Shown: positions 26,222-35,245 of the stretch, piece by piece
Numbering within the stretch: position 1 is the stretch's first letter
Layout: every line of letters begins with the position of its first letter
Notes under the pieces: generated by a model
Databases searched by the model: none
Seen by the model: only the letters and a program-made list of their open reading frames with translations
What the model was told of the DNA's origin: nothing
Translations under genes and position numbers: made by a program
Assembly (NCBI GenBank): GCA_023266355.1
Contig: JAHFQM010000006.1
Span: 1 to 64,000, forward strand
Reading direction: 5' to 3'
Length of the DNA: 64,000 bases
Source: Aquabacterium sp.
GTDB taxonomy: Bacteria; Pseudomonadota; Gammaproteobacteria; Burkholderiales; Burkholderiaceae_C

Positions 26222-27697
26222 TCACGCTGCCGGCGGTGAGGGCTGTGGGGCTGGTGGGGGCGGCGGCGGGGATGGCGATGCAGGTGGTGGCACCCGCACC
26301 AGCATGGCGTTGGGCTCCAGCGCGTGCGGGTCGGGGAAGACGCGGGCGTGGCGCTGCGAGGTGAAATAGGCCCAGGCCCAGTCCATCAGCACGAGCATGC
26401 GGTTGCGGAAACCGATCAGGAAGTACACGTGCACGAACAGCCAGAACAGCCAGGCGGGGAAGCCGCTGAATTTCACCTGCCGCTTCGTGAACGGGATGTC
26501 CAGCATGGCCACCGCCGCGCGCTTGCCGATGGTGGCCAGCGAGCCATAGTCGAAGTAGCGGAAAGCCTGTGTCTCCAGGCCCTGCATGCGGCGCTTGATG
26601 TTGATGGCGGCCTTGCGCCCCATCTGTTTGGCGCCGGGGCTCACGCCGGGCACGGCCGTGGGGTGGTCGGGGTCCAGGTAGCTGCGCGCAGAGGCCAGGT
26701 CGCCCACCACGCAGATGTTCGGGTGCCCAGGGATGCTCAGGTCGGGCTGCACCACCACGCGGCCAGCGCGGTCCAGCTCGCAGCCGGTGCATTTGGCCAG
26801 AGCGCGGCCCAGGGGCGATGCGGCCACGCCAGCGGCCCAGACCACCGTGCGCGATGGCAGGAAGTGCGAGGTCACGCGGGGCTGGCCGTCGGGGCCGGGT
26901 TCGTGGAGCTGGTAGTGGATGCCGAAGGCGGTGATGTCCGTCACTTTGGCGCCGGTCAGCACCTCGGCGCCCAGCATCTGCAGCTGTTCGCGGGCACGCT
27001 GGGACAGGTCTTCCGTGAAGGTGCCCAGCACGCGCGGCGCCCCTTCCAGCAGGATGATGCGGGCCATGCGCGAGTCGATGCGGCGGAACTCGGTGCTCAG
27101 GGTCTGCTGCGCGATTTCTGCCAGCGTGCCGGCCATCTCCACGCCCGTGGGGCCCGCGCCCACCACGGCGAAGGTCAGCCAGGGTTCGCGGCGCGCCGGG
27201 TCGGTTTCGCGTTCGGCTTGCTCGAAGGCGGTCAGCACGCGGCGGCGGATGGTGAAGGCATCGCCCAGGGTCTTGAGGCCGGGGGCGTACTTGGCCCAGT
27301 CATCGCGCCCGAAATAGCTGTGGGTGGCACCGGCCGCCAGGATGAGGTGGTCGAAGTGGACATGCTCGCCGCCGTCCAGCACCACGCAGTTCGAGGCCGT
27401 GTCGATGGCGGTCACCTCGCCCATCAGCACCGTCAGGTTGCCGCGCGCGATCTGCTGGCGCAGGATGTGTCGGATGGGCGCCGCGATGGCGGGCGCAGGC
27501 AGGCCGGCCGTGGCCACCTGGTAGAGCAGGGGCTGGAAGAGGTGGTGGTTGGTGCGGTCGATGACGACGATTTCCACGTCCGCGTCCGACAAGGCTTTGG
27601 CCGCCTCCAGGCCACCGAAGCCGCAACCGATGATGACCACCCGCTGCCGCTGCAGAGGGTTCGAAGGTGCTGAAGAGGGTGGTGACGACAGGCTCAT
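26222..27697 (-). CDS. NAD(P)/FAD-dependent oxidoreductase, type II NADH dehydrogenase family
   Basis: Non-proton-pumping NADH:quinone oxidoreductase. The 491-residue protein has an FAD Rossmann motif VVIIGCGFGGLEAAKAL near the N-terminus, a second NADH-binding motif FAVVGAGPTGVEMAGTLAE near 170, and the NDH-2 family segment VWAAGVAASPLGRAL. A C-terminal hydrophobic hairpin (LFWLFVHVYFLIGFRNRML) would anchor it to the membrane. It ends in an odd run of Pro and Ser (about 20 residues). The ATG at 27697 starts just before the Rossmann fold; the frame is open further upstream but without homology. Confidence 0.88.
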   Translation of the reverse strand: MSLSSPPSSAPSNPLQRQRVVIIGCGFGGLEAAKALSDADVEIVVIDRTNHHLFQPLLYQVATAGLPAPAIAAPIRHILRQQIARGNLTVLMGEVTAIDTASNCVVLDGGEHVHFDHLILAAGATHSYFGRDDWAKYAPGLKTLGDAFTIRRRVLTAFEQAERETDPARREPWLTFAVVGAGPTGVEMAGTLAEIAQQTLSTEFRRIDSRMARIILLEGAPRVLGTFTEDLSQRAREQLQMLGAEVLTGAKVTDITAFGIHYQLHEPGPDGQPRVTSHFLPSRTVVWAAGVAASPLGRALAKCTGCELDRAGRVVVQPDLSIPGHPNICVVGDLASARSYLDPDHPTAVPGVSPGAKQMGRKAAINIKRRMQGLETQAFRYFDYGSLATIGKRAAVAMLDIPFTKRQVKFSGFPAWLFWLFVHVYFLIGFRNRMLVLMDWAWAYFTSQRHARVFPDPHALEPNAMLVRVPPPASPSPPPPPPAPQPSPPAA

Positions 27698-27844
27698 GCG
27701 CGACAAAAGGGAAGGCTGGGTCCAACAAGGTCCAGGCAAAGGGGCGACAAGGCCCGTTCGCGGATCGGTGTTTATACCAGTGCCCCACCCGCCCATGGCC
27801 CCTGCACTGGGGTGGTGCAGCCCTTGGTCAAGGGGGATGCGGCG

Positions 27845-29782
27845 TCACGCGGCGCCGACGTACAGGCCTGCGTGGCCCGTGCCCGCCGCGCCCCAGGCGC
27901 CTGCCGTGTCCAGCACGAAGCGGCCCTTGCCGGCGTGCTTGGCCGCGTACATGGCGGTGTCGGCGCGCTGGCAAAGGGCGTCCAGGTCTTCGTCGCGCGC
28001 CCACAGGGCCGCACCCAGGCTGGCGCGTGCCTGGACGGTGTGGGCGTCGATCTGGCAGGGCTGTGCCAGCCGCTCGATGATGCGGTTGGCGATGCGCGTG
28101 ACCTCGTCCGGGTGGCCCGCGCCCTCCAGGATCACGGTGAACTCGTCACCCGACAAGCGGCAGACGCAATCGGTGGTGCGCACGCAGTCTTCCATGCGCC
28201 GGGCCACTTCGACGAGCAGCCGGTCGCCGGCGGCATGGCCCAGCTGGTCGTTGATGGCCTTGAAGCCGTCCAGGTCCACGTACATCAGCGCCAGGGTCTG
28301 GGGCTGGCGGCGTGCGCGGGCCATGGCCAGGCGCAGGCGGTCGCTGAACTCGCGGCGGTTGGGCAGGCCGGTGAGGCTGTCGCGGCGCGCCTGCTCGGTC
28401 AGCTCGCGTTGTTGTGCCTTGAGCCGCGATATGTCGTTGAACACGCGGATGTGCTGGGTGACTTGCTGGGCCTCGTTGCGCAACACGCTCACGCTCAGCC
28501 AGGTCTCCAGCAGCAAGCCGTCGGGCCCGACGAGGGGGCTCTCACCCGCCCAGCGCGGTCCGCCACGCAATGTTTCCTGGACGCCGATGAGGTGGGTTTC
28601 GCGCAGCGGCGCCAGGCCGAGCAGTTCGGCGTCGTGGCCGATCACCTCGTGGTGGCGCAGCCCCGACATCCGCAGGAACGCGGGGTTGACCATGACGACA
28701 CGGTCCATGGCGTCCGTGACCATGACGGCGTCGCCCGTTTCGTCGATCACGCGGGAGGCCAGGCGCAGTTGATCGGCGGCCTGGCGCTGCACGGTCACGT
28801 CCTGCGCGATGGACAGGATGTGGTCGAGCTGGCCGTCCACGCCATAGATGGGCGCTTTGATCAGGTCCACCACGCGTGGGCCCTGGGGCGTTTGGTAGAT
28901 CAAATTCGGGAAGTGGTGCACGCGGGGCTGCTGGGCCAGGGCCTGGTCCAGGGCGCGACCCCGTTCGACCATCTCTGGCGGCAGGATGTCTTCGGGGCGC
29001 TTGCCCAGCACCTGCTCGGCGCTGAGCTGCATGACCTCGGCGGCCTCGCGGTTCCAGACCACGTAGCGCCCGGCGTTGTGGGCGCGTGCGCTGCGTGCGA
29101 ACACGGCCATGGGCAGGTGATCCACCAGACAGCGGTAGAAGGATTCCTGTTCGTGCAGCGCCTCGATGGCGTGGTGGGCCGCGCTGGTGTCGCGTGAAAT
29201 CAGCGCCACACCGCCGGGCAGGGGGATCATCTGGTGAGACAGCCAACGCGGCGCCTCTCCCTGGCCCAGCGCATGGCCGGGGTGCAACGCGTGCTCATCC
29301 ACCTGCGGCTGGCGGCCCTCCCAGGCCATGTGCAGGCGTTCGTGGAAGCTCTCGGGCATGCCTGCCGGCAGCACGTCTTGCAGGCGCTGGCCGACCAGGG
29401 CCAGGCCATCGGGCAGGAACAAGGCCTGGGCCGGGGCATTCGCCTGCGCCACCATGTGGCCCATGAAACGGCCCAGGGGGTCGTGGCGCGGCGTCAGCAC
29501 CATGACCGCGTCCTGACTGCCTTCCAGCCAGGCTTGCCAGACGGCATCGTCCAGACCACCGGCACTGCCGCGCGTGGCTGGCCGGGCACGCCAGCCGGCC
29601 CATGCCGCGCAGAGGGACAGGCTGACGCCGACCCATTGCCAGGCCGGATGATGCGAGGACGTCAGCGCAAGCCCCGCGATCAGGCCGATCAGGGGGATCG
29701 CCAGCCGGAGCCTCGGTGGCGAGGCAGGGGCTGACAGCGGGCGGGTGGGCGTCCCCATGCGCATCGATGTGATGAACGACAT
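27845..29782 (-). CDS. Membrane-associated PAS-GGDEF diguanylate cyclase
   Basis: Predicted to make cyclic di-GMP. The 645-residue protein has two N-terminal membrane helices (LAIPLIGLIAGLAL; WVGVSLSLCAAWAGW), about three PAS-like sensor domains (e.g. ARSAHNAGRYVVWNREAAEV; VMVTDAMDRVVMVNPAFLRM) and a C-terminal GGDEF domain. The active-site loop reads SGDEF, a variant found in active cyclases. The inhibitory I-site is intact: RTTD lies five residues before it. DGFKAINDQLGHAAGDRLL and LTGLPNRREF are present. There is no EAL domain. The ATG at 29782 is preferred over a GTG two codons upstream. It may supply c-di-GMP for adhesin control, but that is inference. Confidence 0.9.
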   Translation of the reverse strand: MSFITSMRMGTPTRPLSAPASPPRLRLAIPLIGLIAGLALTSSHHPAWQWVGVSLSLCAAWAGWRARPATRGSAGGLDDAVWQAWLEGSQDAVMVLTPRHDPLGRFMGHMVAQANAPAQALFLPDGLALVGQRLQDVLPAGMPESFHERLHMAWEGRQPQVDEHALHPGHALGQGEAPRWLSHQMIPLPGGVALISRDTSAAHHAIEALHEQESFYRCLVDHLPMAVFARSARAHNAGRYVVWNREAAEVMQLSAEQVLGKRPEDILPPEMVERGRALDQALAQQPRVHHFPNLIYQTPQGPRVVDLIKAPIYGVDGQLDHILSIAQDVTVQRQAADQLRLASRVIDETGDAVMVTDAMDRVVMVNPAFLRMSGLRHHEVIGHDAELLGLAPLRETHLIGVQETLRGGPRWAGESPLVGPDGLLLETWLSVSVLRNEAQQVTQHIRVFNDISRLKAQQRELTEQARRDSLTGLPNRREFSDRLRLAMARARRQPQTLALMYVDLDGFKAINDQLGHAAGDRLLVEVARRMEDCVRTTDCVCRLSGDEFTVILEGAGHPDEVTRIANRIIERLAQPCQIDAHTVQARASLGAALWARDEDLDALCQRADTAMYAAKHAGKGRFVLDTAGAWGAAGTGHAGLYVGAA

Positions 29783-29880
29783 GGACACCCCGACGGTTGA
29801 GAAAAACCAGTACCTGGGTTGTCGGCGCGAAACGATGGCACTTGAGGGGGGCGCCTGGCGCCGATGTCGGGTTTCCGCCC

Positions 29881-30420
29881 TCAGGCGGCAGCGCGCTGCT
29901 CGGGTTGCACGGCGAGGTAGGTTTGCTGCAGCAGGCGCGCATCGGCGCTGGCGCGGTGGCGCTGCAGCCCCAGGCGCAGGGCAACGCTGCGCTTGACCTC
30001 GTGCCAGCGGGCCGCCTGGGCGTCGGTCAGCAGGGCGCGCAGGTTGTCCAGCTTGAAGTGCGGGCTGCAGCCAGCCACATCGAAGAGCCGCGCCAGCCAG
30101 GCGTAATCGTGCGCCCAGGCGTCAGAGTAGATGGTCTGGCCGCCCAGCCTGTCGTTGAGCACCGTGGCGATGTCGCTGGACGAGCGCCCGTGCCGCAGCA
30201 ACTGCTCCCGCGTGATGCCATGCACCTGAGCGGCTTGAGGATCCCAGTGCTGCCAGTCGCGTTCCGGGCGCACCAGGCTGCACCAAGGCTGTCCCTCGGA
30301 AGTCACGAAGCCGATCTCGATGGGGTAGCTGCCCAGGCCGAAGCCTGAGGCTTCGATGTCGAGGATGGTGGGTGGCGCAGGGTGGGGCGCAGGTGGTTCG
30401 GTGGCGGCAAGCGGTGACAT
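29881..30420 (-). CDS. DEDDh-type 3'-5' exonuclease
   Basis: The 179-residue exonuclease-fold protein resembles DNA polymerase III epsilon/RNase T relatives. Catalytic acids are in ILDIEASGFG (Asp21, Glu23), in SDAWAHDYAWL (Asp) and in HRASADARLL (His and Asp), completing DEDDh. The first ~17 residues are Pro/Ala-rich. Substrate (DNA or RNA ends) is unknown. The adjacent COG3146 gene ends 24 bases upstream on the same strand, so they may be cotranscribed. ATG at 30420. Confidence 0.83.
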   Translation of the reverse strand: MSPLAATEPPAPHPAPPTILDIEASGFGLGSYPIEIGFVTSEGQPWCSLVRPERDWQHWDPQAAQVHGITREQLLRHGRSSSDIATVLNDRLGGQTIYSDAWAHDYAWLARLFDVAGCSPHFKLDNLRALLTDAQAARWHEVKRSVALRLGLQRHRASADARLLQQTYLAVQPEQRAAA

Positions 30421-30444
30421 CTCAGACCCTGGTGAAAGTTGTGC

Positions 30445-31695
30445 TTATTCGGACATTGTTGCAGCCCCATCCGGCCCCGACAGGCAGGGTTTGAACGGCT
30501 GTCGTTCGTCCAGCTCGTTGACGTAGGCGCGCACGCCCTGGTCTTCGCGCTGCAGGAAGTCGGCCACAGCCTGGCGCAGACCGGGGTGGCGCAACCAGTG
30601 CGCGGACTGCGTGGTCACAGGCAGCAGGCCGCGTGCCAGCTTGTGTTCGCCTTGCGCGCCCCCTTCGAAGCGCCGCAGTCCCTGCGCGATGCACCAACTC
30701 AGGGGCTGGTAATAGCAAGCCTCGAAATGCAGGCACGAGACCGAGGCCAGCGCGCCCCAATATCGCCCATAGGCCACGTCTTGTTCTCGGTCCACCGCCA
30801 GCAAGGCGCAAGCGATGGGGCGCCCTTCATGCTGGGCGATGAACAGGACCCAGGCCTCTGGGCGGGCCAGGGCGGCGGCTTGCCAGAACGCTGGCGTGAG
30901 GTAGGGCTGCTGGCCGCGCTCCAGGTAGGTCTGGGCGTAGCAGCGGTAGAAAAAATCCCAATCGGCGGGAGAGATGTCTGTGCCTTCCCGGACCTCGAAC
31001 TGCACCCCGGCCTCGCGGACCTTGCGGCGCTCCTGCAGGATTTTCTTGCGCTTGTCGCGGTGCAAGCTGGCCAGGAAGTCGTCGAAATCGGCAAAGGGCT
31101 GGGGCTCGCGGTTGCACCAGTGGAATTGCACGCCGTGGCGCAGCAACCAGCCGCTGCGCTCGGCCTGCTGCGCTTCGGCCTCGCTCAAAAACAGCAGGTG
31201 GGCCGAGGACCAACCCTGTTGCGCACACTCGGCCTGCAGCGCGTCCAGCAGGGCCTGGCGCACGGCCACCTGCGCCGCGGCGTCCAGCCCCGGGTGCACC
31301 AGCAGGCGTTGTCCCGGAATCGGCGAAAACGGCACGGCGCCCAGCAGCTTGGGGAAGTAATGGTGTCCGTGTGATGCGAGGGCGCGGTCATGGGCGTCGG
31401 CCCAGGCCCAGTCGAACACGTACTCGCCGTAGGAGTGCGATTTGGCGAAGGTCGGGCAAGCGCCCAGCAGCGTGCCATCGGCCCCGCGCACGGTCAGCAC
31501 GTGCGGCTGCCAGCCGGTGCCGGCGCAGGCGCTGCCGCTGTCCACCATGGCCTGGAGCACGTCGCGACACAAGAAAGGGCGCGCGCCTTCCACGCCCGTG
31601 AGCAGGGCATCCCAATCGCCAGCGGGGATGTCGCCCCAGTCGCGGTGCCATCCAATGTGCACTTCGTCGCGCACCCGGGCCGAGCCCGCTACCAT
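30445..31695 (-). CDS. COG3146 / DUF482 GNAT-like protein
   Basis: The 416-residue protein belongs to a conserved family annotated as 'peptidogalycan biosynthesis' or GNAT-type acyltransferase. The double-GNAT fold resembles FemAB transferases; true function is unknown. Recognisable segments are WHRDWGDIPAGDWDALL, AWADAHDRALASHGHHYFPK, FHWCNREPQPFADFDDFLAS LHRDKRKKI and AYGRYWGALASVSCLHFEACYY. Three starts are in frame: 31746, 31716 and 31695. I chose 31695 because AAGG lies close upstream and because the 31746 ATG overlaps the divergent nadE start codon, leaving no room for a promoter. Confidence 0.82.
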   Translation of the reverse strand: MVAGSARVRDEVHIGWHRDWGDIPAGDWDALLTGVEGARPFLCRDVLQAMVDSGSACAGTGWQPHVLTVRGADGTLLGACPTFAKSHSYGEYVFDWAWADAHDRALASHGHHYFPKLLGAVPFSPIPGQRLLVHPGLDAAAQVAVRQALLDALQAECAQQGWSSAHLLFLSEAEAQQAERSGWLLRHGVQFHWCNREPQPFADFDDFLASLHRDKRKKILQERRKVREAGVQFEVREGTDISPADWDFFYRCYAQTYLERGQQPYLTPAFWQAAALARPEAWVLFIAQHEGRPIACALLAVDREQDVAYGRYWGALASVSCLHFEACYYQPLSWCIAQGLRRFEGGAQGEHKLARGLLPVTTQSAHWLRHPGLRQAVADFLQREDQGVRAYVNELDERQPFKPCLSGPDGAATMSE

Positions 31696-31744
31696 GTCAC
31701 CTTGCGCACCCGCCATGGGTGAGCCGATTGTTTGAACCTTGTCC

Positions 31745-33502
31745 ATGAACGCCGTGTCTTCCGTGAGCCGTCCCGCGACCCTGCCATCCCCATCGCTTGC
31801 TCAGCCGACGGCGCAGGCGCTGGACGTGGCCTTGCTGCAATTCAACCCCACCGTGGGCGACCTGGCAGGCAACGCCCGTGCCATCGTCGCGCTGGCCCGC
31901 CTAGCCTACGCCGATGGTGCCCGACTTGTCGTGACGCCGGAAATGGCCTTGTGCGGCTACCCCCCGGAAGACCTGCTGCTGCGCCCCGCCTTCCTGCAAG
32001 CCTGCGACGACGCGGTGGCGCTCATCGCCCGCGAGCTGGCCGACCTGCCGGGCCTGAGCCTGGTGCTGGGCCACCCGCAGCGCCTGGACCACCCGGGCGA
32101 GCGCACGCGCTCCTGGTCGGTGCCGCGCCTGCTCAATGCCGCCAGCGTGCTGCAAGACGGCGCCGTGCAAGCCACCTACGCCAAGCGCGAGCTGCCCAAC
32201 TACCAGGTCTTCGACGAACGCCGCTACTTCATCAGCGGGCGCGAAGCCGGGCTGGGCCCCGTGGTGGTGGACGTGCAAGGCTGGCGCGTCGGCCTGCTGG
32301 TCTGCGAAGACGCCTGGTTCGACGAGCCCGCGCAAGCCGCTGCCGCTTTGGGCGCTCAGGCGCTGGTCGTGCTCAACGCCTCGCCCTTCCATGCCGGCAA
32401 GTCCGCCGAGCGCGAGCTGCGCATGGGCGAGCGCGCGCGCGGCCTGGGCCTGCCCTTGCTGTACGCCCATCTGGTCGGTGGCCAGGACGAGGTCGTGTTC
32501 GATGGCGCTTCCTTCGCGGTCGACGGCGCTGGCCGCGTCATGGCGCGCTCCCCCAGTTTCGAGCCCGATGTGCTGAAGGTCCGCTTGCAAGCCAGCGGTG
32601 CCCATGGCGTGCAGGTCGCCGGCCCCATGGCCGCGCCCCTGTCGCCCGAAGCCGAGATCTGGCAGGCGCTGGTGGTGGGCGTGCGCGACTACCTCGGCAA
32701 GAACGGCTTCCCAGGCGCCATCATCGGCCTGTCGGGCGGCATCGACTCGGCCCTGGTGCTGGCGATCGCCGTCGACGCCCTGGGCGCCGACAAGGTCCGC
32801 ACCGTGATGATGCCTTCGCCCTACACGGCCGACATCTCCTGGATCGACGCGCGCGACATGGCCGAGCGCCTGGGCGTGCGCCACGACGAAATCGCCATCG
32901 CCCCCGAGTTCGAGGCCTTCAAGACCTCGCTGGCACCGCTCTTCGTGGGCCGGTCTGAAGACACCACCGAGGAAAACATCCAGGCCCGCATCCGGGGCAC
33001 CCTGTTGATGGCCCTCTCGAACAAGACCGGCGCCATCGTGCTGACCACTGGCAACAAGAGCGAGATGGCCACCGGCTACTGCACGCTTTACGGCGACATG
33101 GCCGGCGGCTTCGCCGTCATCAAAGACCTGGCCAAAACGCTCGTGTACCGCCTCTCGCGCTGGCGCAACCAGCAGGCGGTGGCCGCTGGCGAGGTCGAGC
33201 CCATCCCCGAGCGCATCATCACCCGCCCACCCTCGGCCGAGTTGCGCCCCGACCAGACCGACCAGGACAGCCTGCCCGAGTACGACGTGCTCGACGCCAT
33301 CCTGGAGCGCTACATGGAGCTTGACCAGTCCATCGAAGAGATCGTCGCCGCCGGCTTTCCGCGCGCCGACGTGGACAAGGTCACCCGCCTCATCAAGCTC
33401 AACGAGTACAAGCGCCGTCAGGCACCCATCGGCGTGCGCATCACGCACCGCTCTTTCGGGCGGGATTGGCGCTACCCGATCACCTCGCGCTTCCGTGCCT
33501 GA
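31745..33502 (+). CDS. nadE: NAD+ synthase, glutamine-hydrolysing
   Basis: Makes NAD from nicotinic acid adenine dinucleotide, with ammonia drawn from glutamine. The 585-residue protein has an N-terminal nitrilase-type glutaminase (about 20-290) with Glu in VTPEMALCGYPPEDLL, Lys in YAKRELPNYQVFDERRYF and Cys in LLVCEDAWFDEP. A C-terminal synthetase domain has the ATP PP-loop GLSGGIDSALVLAIAVDALG and LTTGNKSEMATGYCTLYGD. The first ~25 residues are unconserved and the ATG lacks a good ribosome site, so translation may start slightly later. glnB follows 141 bases downstream, a common pairing in this order. Confidence 0.96.
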   Translation: MNAVSSVSRPATLPSPSLAQPTAQALDVALLQFNPTVGDLAGNARAIVALARLAYADGARLVVTPEMALCGYPPEDLLLRPAFLQACDDAVALIARELADLPGLSLVLGHPQRLDHPGERTRSWSVPRLLNAASVLQDGAVQATYAKRELPNYQVFDERRYFISGREAGLGPVVVDVQGWRVGLLVCEDAWFDEPAQAAAALGAQALVVLNASPFHAGKSAERELRMGERARGLGLPLLYAHLVGGQDEVVFDGASFAVDGAGRVMARSPSFEPDVLKVRLQASGAHGVQVAGPMAAPLSPEAEIWQALVVGVRDYLGKNGFPGAIIGLSGGIDSALVLAIAVDALGADKVRTVMMPSPYTADISWIDARDMAERLGVRHDEIAIAPEFEAFKTSLAPLFVGRSEDTTEENIQARIRGTLLMALSNKTGAIVLTTGNKSEMATGYCTLYGDMAGGFAVIKDLAKTLVYRLSRWRNQQAVAAGEVEPIPERIITRPPSAELRPDQTDQDSLPEYDVLDAILERYMELDQSIEEIVAAGFPRADVDKVTRLIKLNEYKRRQAPIGVRITHRSFGRDWRYPITSRFRA

Positions 33503-33547
33503 GCAGGCTTGACCTCACCCGAGCCCGCGCCCCAGTTTTGTGCATGA

Positions 33548-33988
<441 letters not shown>

Positions 33989-34026
33989 ACAGGGCCTGAA
34001 GCCTGGGGTGCTGGGGCCGATCGGCC

Positions 34027-34641
34027 TCAGGTGCCCGGTGCCACGCCACCTGGCGCAGCTTCTGGCTGCTCGGGTGGCGTTTGCGCTTTCAGGGCCAGCA
34101 CATCGGCGGCGAGCTGGTTCAGCAGCCGGTCGATGTCGGTGTCGGTGCGCAGCAGCTCCTGGACATCGGGCCACAGGAAGCCATCGGTGCGGCTGCGGTC
34201 GATGAAGCGCAGCAGCTCGTCGTAATAGCCCGCCACATTGAGCAGGCCCAGGGCCTTGTGGTGGTAGCCCAGCTGGCGCCAGGTCCAGACCTCGAAAATC
34301 TCTTCCATGGTGCCGATGCCGCCGGGCAGGGCGATGAAGGCGTCCGACTGCATGGCCATCTGGTGCTTGCGTTCGTGCATGCTGTCCACGACCTGCAGGT
34401 CGGAGACGCCCCCATGCCCCAGTTCACGCTGGATGAGCTTGTGCGGGATCACGCCGATCACGCGGGCGCCGTGCTGCAAGGCCGCATCGGCGACCGCACC
34501 CATCAGGCCCGTGCTGCCACCGCCATAGACGAGTTGCCAGCCGCGCAGGCCGATCTGGCGGCCGACTTCGCGCGCGGCCGCGAGGTGCGCAGGGTCATCG
34601 CCGTTGCGCGAGCCGCAATAGACACACAGGGACAGGCTCAT
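34027..34641 (-). CDS. LOG family protein (TIGR00730)
   Basis: Lysine-decarboxylase-like Rossmann protein. Characterised relatives are cytokinin riboside 5'-monophosphate phosphoribohydrolases, or cleave other nucleotide N-glycosidic bonds. The 204-residue protein has VYCGSRNG at the N-terminus, YGGGSTGLMGAVADAAL, the catalytic region HERKHQMAMQSDAFIALPGG and IGTMEEIFEVWTWRQLG (PGGxGTxxE). It ends in a Pro/Ala-rich tail. The ATG at 34641 gives the standard N-terminus (MSLSLCVYC). It lies downstream of the RDD gene on the same strand, with a 31-base gap, so it may be the last gene of the sigma factor transcript. Convergent with glnB. Confidence 0.88.
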   Translation of the reverse strand: MSLSLCVYCGSRNGDDPAHLAAAREVGRQIGLRGWQLVYGGGSTGLMGAVADAALQHGARVIGVIPHKLIQRELGHGGVSDLQVVDSMHERKHQMAMQSDAFIALPGGIGTMEEIFEVWTWRQLGYHHKALGLLNVAGYYDELLRFIDRSRTDGFLWPDVQELLRTDTDIDRLLNQLAADVLALKAQTPPEQPEAAPGGVAPGT

Positions 34642-34672
34642 GGGTGGCGCGTTGGCTTCGGTGTGATGGAGA

Positions 34673-35218
34673 TCAGCTGCGGTGGTCAATGACCCGCGTG
34701 CGGCAGATGGCATCGTGCAGGAACTGCCGCTGGGGCAGCAGGCGCGTGAGGGCCGCATAGATCATGGCCCAGACCAGCATGGCGCCAAAGAGCAGCTTGC
34801 TCTGGTGCCAGCCGGCCAGCCAGCTGCCGATCCAGGCGGGCATGAACCACAGCCAGGACAGCAGGAATCGCAAACAGGCGGGCCACAGCCCGAGCGGTTC
34901 TCCCTGGTGCGTGACCAGGCGCACCTGCCAAGTTTTCATCGCCAGGGTCTGGCCACCGTGGGTCCAGAACCAGATGAAGTACAGGGCCAGCGCGAGGAAC
35001 TGCGTGGCCATCATGCCGGTGCGGCCCTGCAGGGCGTGCACCTGTCCCGCAGACACGCTGTAGATGGCGCCGGCCACCATGAACAAGGCGAACAGCAGCA
35101 CACCTTCGTAGATGAATGCCGCCATGCGACGGCGCAACGGTGCGGCCGAGCCTTCGGCGCGGACCCGCAATTCGGCAGCGCTCAGGCCGCCCTGGGTGGG
35201 GAGCTTGAAAACCGACAT
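34673..35218 (-). CDS. RDD family membrane protein
   Basis: The 181-residue protein has the RDD fold. APLRRRMAAFIYEGVLLFAL opens the first helix (Arg, then an acidic Glu replacing the usual Asp), followed by helices at about 60-80 (MMATQFLALALYFIWFWTHG), GQTLAMKTWQVRLVT, and two more (LRFLLSWLWFMPAWIGSWL; FGAMLVWAMIYAALTRLL). RDD proteins are poorly characterised; some act as ion antiporters. The ending QRQFLHDAICRTRVI is typical. It follows the DUF3106 gene by 27 bases and is part of the sigma factor gene cluster. Confidence 0.82.
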   Translation of the reverse strand: MSVFKLPTQGGLSAAELRVRAEGSAAPLRRRMAAFIYEGVLLFALFMVAGAIYSVSAGQVHALQGRTGMMATQFLALALYFIWFWTHGGQTLAMKTWQVRLVTHQGEPLGLWPACLRFLLSWLWFMPAWIGSWLAGWHQSKLLFGAMLVWAMIYAALTRLLPQRQFLHDAICRTRVIDHRS

Positions 35219-35245
35219 GTCAGGCGGTCAGGCGCGCGCCGGTCA

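Noticed and set aside
34015..34026. Palindrome GGCCGATCGGCC as a terminator between glnB and the LOG gene
   Set aside because: It has no loop-forming spacer and no T run, so it is more likely a chance or protein-binding palindrome.
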